DNA from: Symbiodinium kawagutii
Taxonomy: Eukaryota > Sar > Dinophyceae > Suessiales > Symbiodiniaceae
Assembly (NCBI GenBank): GCA_009767595.1
Contig: VSDK01028485.1
Span: forward strand, 342,972-406,971
DNA: 64,000 nucleotides
Reading direction: 5' to 3'
Shown in pieces: positions 58,438-64,000 of this stretch; the first letter of the stretch is position 1; each line of letters begins with the position of its first letter. The translations under genes and the position numbers were made by a program. Below the pieces are notes generated by a model, which was not told the DNA's origin, ran no database searches, and saw only the letters and a list, made by a program, of their open reading frames with translations.

Positions 58438-60287
58438 AGATCTATTCCTTTTGAGATCTATTTCTTTTGAGATCTATTCCTTTTGAGATCTATTTCTTTT
58501 GAGATCTATTCCTTTTGAGATCTATTTCTTTTGAGATCTATTCCTTTTGAGATCTATTTCTTTTGAGATCTATTCCTTTTGAGATCTATTTCTTTTGAGA
58601 TCTATTCCTTTTGAGATCTATTTCTTTTGAGATCTATTCCTTTTGAGATCTATTTCTTTTGAGATCTATTCCTTTTGAGATCTATTTCTTTTGAGATCTA
58701 TTCCTTTTGAGATCTATTTCTTTTGAGATCTATTCCTTTTGAGATCTATTTCTTTTGAGATCTATTCCTTTTGAGATCTATTTCTTTTGAGATCTATTCC
58801 TTTTGAGATCTATTTCTTTTGAGATCTATTCCTTTTGAGATCTATTTCTTTTGAGATGTATTTCTTTTGAGATCTATTCCTTTTGAGATCTATTTCTTTT
58901 GAGATCTATTCCTTTTGAGATCTATTTCTTTTGAGATGTATTTCTTTTGAGATCTATTCCTTTTGAGATCTATTTCTTTTGAGATCTATTCCTTTTGAGA
59001 TCTTTTTCCTTTGGAGATGTATTTCTTTTGAGATGTATTTCTTTTGAGATCTATTCCTTTTGAGATCTATTTCTTTTGAGATCTATTCCTTTTGAGATCT
59101 ATTTCTTTTGAGATGTATTTCTTTTGAGATCTATTCCTTTTGAGATCTATTTCTTTTGAGATCTATTCCTTTTGAGATCTATTTCTTTTGAGATCTTTTT
59201 CCTTTGAGATGTATTTCTTTTGAGATCTATTCCTTTTGAGATCTATTTCTTTTGAGATGTATTTCTTTTGAGATCTATTCCTTTTGAGATCTATTTCTTT
59301 TGAGATCTTTTTCCTTTGAGATGTATTTCTTTTGAGATCTATTTCTTTTGAGATGTATTTCTTTTGAGATCTATTCCTTTTGAGATCTATTTCTTTTGAG
59401 ATCTATTTCTTTTGAGATCTATTTCTTTTGAGATCTTTTTCCTTTGAGATGTATTTCTTTTGAGATCTATTCCTTTTGAGATCTATTTCTTTTGAGATCT
59501 ATTTCTTTTGAGATCTATTTCTTTTGAGATCTATTTCTTTTGAGATCTATTCCTTTTGAGATCTTTTTCCTTTGGAGATGTATTTCTTTTGAGATGTATT
59601 TCTTTTGAGATCTATTCCTTTTGAGATCTATTTCTTTTGAGATCTATTTCTTTTGAGATCTATTTCTTTTGAGATCTATTTCTTTTGAGATCTATTTCTT
59701 TTGAGATCTTTTTCCTTTGAGATGTATTTCTTTTGAGATCTATTTGTTTTGAGATCTATTTCTTTTGAGATCTATTCCTTTTGAGATCTATTTCTTTTGA
59801 GATCTATTTCTTTTGAGATGTATTTCTTTTGAGATCTATTCCTTTTGAGATCTATTTCTTTTGAGATCTATTCCTTTTGAGATCTATTTCTTTTGAGATC
59901 TTTTTCCTTTGAGATGTATTTCTTTTGAGATCTATTTCTTTTGAGATCTATTCCTTTTGAGATCTATTTCTTTTGAGATCTATTTCTTTTGAGATCTATT
60001 CCTTTTGAGATCTATTTCTTTTGAGATCTATTTCTTTTGAGATCTTTTTCCTTTGAGATGTATTTCTTTTGAGATCTATTTCTTTTGAGATCTTTTTCCT
60101 TTGAGATGTATTTCTTTTGAGATCTATTTCTTTTGAGATCTATTCCTTTTGAGATCTATTTCTTTTGAGATCTATTTCTTTTGAGATCTATTTCTTTTGA
60201 GATCTATTTCTTTTGAGATCTATTTCTTTTGAGATCTATTTCTTTTGAGATCTATTTCTTTTGAGATCTATTTCTTTTGAGATCTTT
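58438..60287. repeat. 16-bp satellite (GAGATCTATTTCTTTT)n, about 115 units
   Basis: About 1.85 kb of a 16-bp unit with the palindrome AGATCT in most copies. The left third alternates two unit types (ATTCC and ATTTC), giving a 32-bp higher-order unit. To the right, variants GAGATGTATTTCTTTT and GAGATCTTTTTCCTTT appear at semi-regular spacing. Pyrimidine-rich on the plus strand. No coding potential. Confidence 0.95.
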
Positions 60288-60640
60288 TCAAATCTTCGTA
60301 ACACGGAAGTTCCGCACTTCGTAACTAAACTTCCTTTGATAACCATTGGTTTCTTAATTATTGGTCGGTTAATACCCATGATTGTTGGTTGGTTAATATT
60401 GACCCAGTTCGCCATATATATAGCTGGTATATCCCCCTACTATTGTTAGTTATCATCCCTTATCATTAACCATTAACCAGCTAGTTTACCATCATTGTTG
60501 GTTGGTTAGTTGTTTCACCAATTCACCTCACGAAAGGGGATGGTAACTTACAAGAATTTCACCAATGATTACCATGTTAAACAATCATTGATAATTTCTT
60601 AGCTTAATTGGTTAATATTGACCCATGGCCTTTTCCTTCA
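60288..60640. other. AT-rich stretch with family D-like words
   Basis: It contains ATATAGCTGGTATATCCCC and TTGTTAGTTATCATCCC, also present to the right of the family D copy at 33934-34053. This suggests a larger duplicated unit. Confidence 0.45.
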
Positions 60641-60649
60641 CCAATTCAC

Positions 60650-60765
60650 CTCGCGATCCCGGGGACAGCTGTGGCTTCCCGGCAGCAAAGTTGGCGATCC
60701 AGTCGTGACAGCTGTGGAGACTTGATGGCACACCTGTGACCTGACCAACGGGGTCACGCACCGGG
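60650..60765 (-). CDS. Candidate exon with AG|GTGAAT donor beside family C element
   Basis: On the minus strand ATCCAGCTGTAG precedes 116 bases (one base, 38 codons, one base) reading PVRDPVGQVTGVPSSLHSCH and DWIANFAAGKPQLSPGSR, ending TCGCGAG|GTGAAT. The acceptor lies seven bases past the end of the family C element at 60773-60896. No family is recognised. Confidence 0.5.
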
Positions 60766-60772
60766 CTACAGC

Positions 60773-60896
60773 TGGATGTGCAGCACCCAACGTTGGTTCA
60801 CCCAGGGTTGGTCACCCAAGGTTAGAAACCCTGTAAGGTAGCTCAACTGACCCCTGTAACCATGGTTACTTACCAATCCCTGGGGATGCACATCCA
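60773..60896. mobile_element. Family C inverted-repeat element (124 bp)
   Basis: TGGATGTGCA and TGCACATCCA are perfect ten-base terminal inverted repeats. The interior, read on the minus strand, includes GGTAAGTAACCATGGTTAC and GAGCTACCTTACAGGG, words also found around 45925-45975. GGTAAGTAAC resembles a 5' splice site. Confidence 0.65.
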
Positions 60897-60899
60897 ACC

Positions 60900-61980
60900 A
60901 TCAATGGTGGTCAATCATGCTTCGTTGATGGGTAGTCAATGGTTGAACAACAAGGTCTGACGCCAAATTTCAGATGCCCCACGTCTGCTGGTTTCCCTGC
61001 TGAAACAAACATGACTGGATGATTTAGGGATACTGTCTATGGCTGTGATGTGGCTACATTAAGCTGAACAGAACATCTCAACTGGGAAACCATGATCAAC
61101 TGCTAACGTGAGTAAGTCCGTTTATTTAGGCCAAATGGCTAACACATATCTAGTTTGATATCTACTGAGCATGCATGTTTGCTTATGAAAACCACCTAAA
61201 GTAACACAAGCGTGCGGGAGTTCCATGTTTCTAATTTGAGTTCTGTGTATGCTTCTTGGCATGAAAGGAAGGTGTTCCAGATTTATAATCCTCCAGAGCT
61301 TAGTCATTTTGCAGCCAATATCAAACAATCAACTTGGATTAGGATCCATAGTATCAATCTACCACGATCGCAATCTTATCGTACTTGACACAGCTTGGCT
61401 TGCCACAAGAAATTAACCTATCAAGATTCATTAGTCAACTTGAGCTACAAATTTTATCAAAGAACAACAACTCATATTGTTTGTGCCCAGACGTTCATCA
61501 GCCCAACTTGGCATTAAGCCAAAGGCTTCTTTTGCACAGAACTAGCGGCGGCGATTTGAGGGACTCCAGTTCAAGATGTTCAGGGGTGTGCTTCTCAGCG
61601 GGGGAGGGCCATCCGAAACAAATCTTTAAAGAAATGTACCACCAATGAAGCTTAATGATGACGGATGATGGCAGTTGCAGTAATACTTGAATGATGCTGA
61701 ATGCACACTAATTCCGTTGATGATCATCGTCAAACCATGAAGCAACCATCACTAAACCATCGTTTTCAATTACAGTTACCCCTCAACCATCGCACAAGGA
61801 AATCCCCCGTCAACCATCAACCAAGATCATTGACCTGAGTTGTTCACAACAACTACCGTAGTTGCAAGTAGATCAGCCCATCGCTTCGCCATATGCAGCA
61901 ACGCAACCCTGGAGTTGGGGCAAGTTCTTCATGTGCAACCGTGAGAACTTAACTTACCCAATGTGTTTGAATTATGCATC
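60900..61980. other. Mostly non-coding stretch
   Basis: A short GC-richer patch at 61540-61650 is open on the plus strand (GGDLRDSSSRCSG, AGEGHPKQIFKEMYHQ) and on the minus strand. Nothing decisive. Confidence 0.4.
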
Positions 61981-61989
61981 ATTTGACAT

Positions 61990-62700
61990 GCCTTGAGTTG
62001 CATTTCCAGAAATCTTCAAATCAAGTCGTACAGCTGTGTATCACAAAAATCTGCAGCTTCGGACTTTTGGTCCAAGAATCATAGGTCCCGGGCTTGGAAA
62101 AATCAATCAGCTCAGCACCCTTTTTTCACCGCATGCCCCATGTCTTGTTGGCCAAGCCGGATACAAGATATCCGGCCATCTCAAGGATAAGCCAAGCAAA
62201 TCCGAGATTATGCAAATACAGCCAACCGCTGGCAAACAACCAGCTGAATCAAAGGAAGCCAACTGCTGAGCAACAACAGGCGCACATAGAATCCAAAGTG
62301 TCCCACATTGCAGAGGGTCTAGACTCGTACAGAAGGCGTCCCTCATCGTCCCTCCAAAATTCCAGCATCGCAGAGAACTTCAGGCAACAACGGCTGCACT
62401 CTGAGCATATTGCCGTTTCAAGTTCTTCCAACGTCCATGTCCCTAGAGACCCGAAGCCGCGTCCCAAGTCATTGCGCTGCAGGGCCACAAGGGATAAGGG
62501 CACGGCATGGCATGGCGCCAAGACTGATGGCCCAAACAAACGCGATGCGCATGTTGGGCTTCACCGCAAGCAGCCCAAGGAGCAACGCACTCCCACAGCT
62601 CTTCCAGGCCTTCTCTGCATGGCCTTAGCTGTCAAAGGTCATCAAGCTTGGTGTCATCTCCATATTTCAAACTCCCCAGCATCAACAAGATAGACAGCCG
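61990..62700. other. GC-richer block, possible decayed membrane-protein gene
   Basis: A 199-codon plus frame (62094-62693) is rich in Ser, Gln, Arg and His, as expected for the antisense of a hydrophobic gene. On the minus strand the pieces KAWKSCGSALLLGLLAVKPN and MRIAFVWAISLGAM (near 62600), then ELETAICSECSRCCLKFS and SMCACCCSAVGFL (near 62350), then WLILEMAGYLVSGLANKTW (near 62170), lie in different frames or are separated by stops. This suggests a broken membrane-protein gene on the minus strand, with low certainty. No family is recognised. Confidence 0.3.
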
Positions 62701-62908
62701 GGCTCCTTTTGTACGCATAGGTTGGTGAAATGATGGCGAACCCTATTTCTATCTAAAGTTAACGATGAGTCAGTCAATGACAAATGATATTGTTGGTTCA
62801 ATGATGGTAGTCAATGATCAATAACTAGCCGTTGATCACATTCTGATCTGCTCCAAGCAACAACATGTACAACTTGGACGGATCGCTGTGTGCACAGTGC
62901 CGGCAGCT

Positions 62909-63666
62909 TCACTCGTTGGCTGTTGCGCTGAAGGAATATTGCCGCTCCACCCGACAGACGCGTGTCACATAGCTGCTGTACCACTCACGTTTGCCCCTCT
63001 CTTGTGCAGCCATGTGGGCGGCATTGGCCTGTCGCCAAGTTGCGAATCACAGGTTAGCAACCAGTTGCTTCACAGGTCGGCGGCTCAAAGTCAAGGTGCA
63101 GGATGGTGTCATGGGACATTTGTTATATTTGCACCTATGTATTCCTAAGTCTATGTAACCAAGAGGGCTCCCTTGAAGATTGCTGCGACCAGAATGACTT
63201 GCCTTGATGACAACCTAAAGAAAATCCTTGGTCTCATGGTTGTGACCGAAAAGATCCAGCGTTGGAATCCCTCATTCCCACCTTCCAAGCAGCAATTGCT
63301 TCCTCGGAGTCCCAGTAGCTCACCTCAAGTGGGGCATTTGGAGTTAGAGCCATCCTGAGGGATACGCATCCGATCATAACTGTGTTTCAAGCCCCAAAAG
63401 TTGATCATTCATTGTGGCTGAGGTCATCCTACATCATTCCTAGGTCATCCTAAGAGTCATCCCATCATTTTGGAGTGGACTCGGTCGGGGGGCAGGATGA
63501 TCCAACTGGTGACTGCCAGGGTCCCATCCCTGCCGAGTGACTGTGATCCCCAGCGCTTCGCGCGCGCTTTCCAGGCCCAGGAAGCCTGGTTGCTTCCGGG
63601 CCAGCTGCATCATGTGCTCCGTCATGCTGTCATAGCCCTGCGCTGCGTCTCGTGCTGTGATGAAAT
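62909..63666 (-). CDS. ABM-domain protein, three exons (5' end outside the window)
   Basis: Three minus-strand exons: 63542-63666 (two bases plus 41 codons), 63282-63323 (14 codons) and 62909-63028 (39 codons plus TGA). The borders are CCAACAG|AT, ATCACA|GTCACT, CTTGAG|GTGAGC, TGGAAG|GTGGGA and GGCGACAG|GCC, all GT-AG. Joined, they give about 94 residues. The features are AQGYDSMTEHMMQLARKQPG, FLGLESAREALGITV, SYWDSEEAIAAWK, HMAAQERGKREWYSSY and RVCRVERQYSF. This is the pattern of the antibiotic biosynthesis monooxygenase fold (Pfam ABM), in the bacterial-type subgroup of about 105 residues with QPGFLG.ES, GITVSYW and WY..Y (family knowledge from memory). Only the first strand, about a dozen residues, is missing and must lie in an exon beyond the window. 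The introns are 218 and 253 bp. The family comprises small cofactor-independent oxygenases or heme-interacting proteins. The substrate is not predictable. Confidence 0.82.
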
Positions 63667-63761
63667 CTGTTGGGATACCAACCGGGTTGGTGGTTGAGTT
63701 GTGGTTAAGTAATGGTTCATGATAGTTATATATGGATAATAATGGCTATTAATGATGATAC

Positions 63762-63863
63762 CTGGTTGGTGGTTGAACCACCCCGTCATGAAAAATTGTA
63801 GTCAACCAAGAATTTGCTAATACCAGGGAAAATGAGAAATGATTGACACCACCAATCAGCAAC
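63762..63863. mobile_element. Family B element
   Basis: CTGGTTGGTGGTTGAACCAC, GTCATGAAAAATTG, AGGGAAAATGAGAAATG, then GACACCACCAATCAG. It is collinear with the copy at 1117-1223. If the ABM gene continues upstream, this element lies in its next intron. Confidence 0.6.
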
Positions 63864-64000
63864 TCTTTCAAAGATGACTTTATTTCATGTGACCCCCATC
63901 ACATGCCCATCTGACATATTTTCTGGCATAATATGATATATTCTGACATTCTTTCTTCTGACAGTCTATTCGACATTATCTGGCATATCTTCTGACGTTC

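Noticed and set aside
58438..60287. CRISPR-like array
   Set aside because: The units are contiguous 16-mers with no unique spacers, and the sequence is eukaryote-like.

Overview
The window looks like nuclear DNA of a large-genome protist, most likely a dinoflagellate (Symbiodiniaceae or a relative). The reasons are low gene density, long AT-rich tracts full of short dispersed inverted-repeat elements, small GC-rich exon-like islands with GT-AG borders, and intron-free genes for multi-membrane 'SHSW' proteins and for ubiquitin-like plus ankyrin or FNIP-repeat proteins. No rRNA, tRNA, CRISPR array or bacterial operon was seen. The taxonomic call is inference from gene content and repeat style.

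Three long single-exon genes can be read directly, all on the minus strand. They are a multi-pass membrane protein with a split TIR-like SHSW domain (4674-6344), a ubiquitin-like/FNIP-repeat protein with 24 repeats of 22 residues (24059-26392), and a ubiquitin-like/ankyrin protein with 12 repeats (46784-48274) whose ankyrin frame continues past an in-frame TAA. A frameshifted paralogue of the FNIP gene lies at 17157-18148. At the right edge, three small minus-strand exons (62909-63666) join in phase into most of an antibiotic-biosynthesis-monooxygenase (ABM) domain. That shows the GC-rich islands can be true exons. About 30 other islands are listed, but many read open on both strands, so their strand and gene membership stay open.

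Mobile and repeated DNA fills most of the window. A 5'-truncated LINE 3' end with poly(A) and a 13-bp target-site duplication sits at 13472-13872. At least four families of short inverted-repeat elements (called A, B, C and D here) and a smaller one (E) are scattered through it. Family A (about 100 bp) has ten copies in both orientations, and family B (about 100 bp) has eight. Some family C ends lie within 0-8 nt of candidate splice acceptors, as introner-type elements would.

Tandem arrays include a 65-bp array (3190-3790), a 162-bp array inside a cluster of TAGATGGC motifs (31890-33005), a 12-bp purine array (54560-55030), a nested 106-bp/265-bp array (56825-58437) that runs straight into a 1.85-kb array of 16-bp units (58438-60287), and many di-, tri- and tetranucleotide tracts. 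Most other open frames in the window come from these repeats or are antisense to real genes.

The three long genes share solenoid or membrane-sensor architectures that are expanded in dinoflagellates, but nothing here shows that they work in one pathway.
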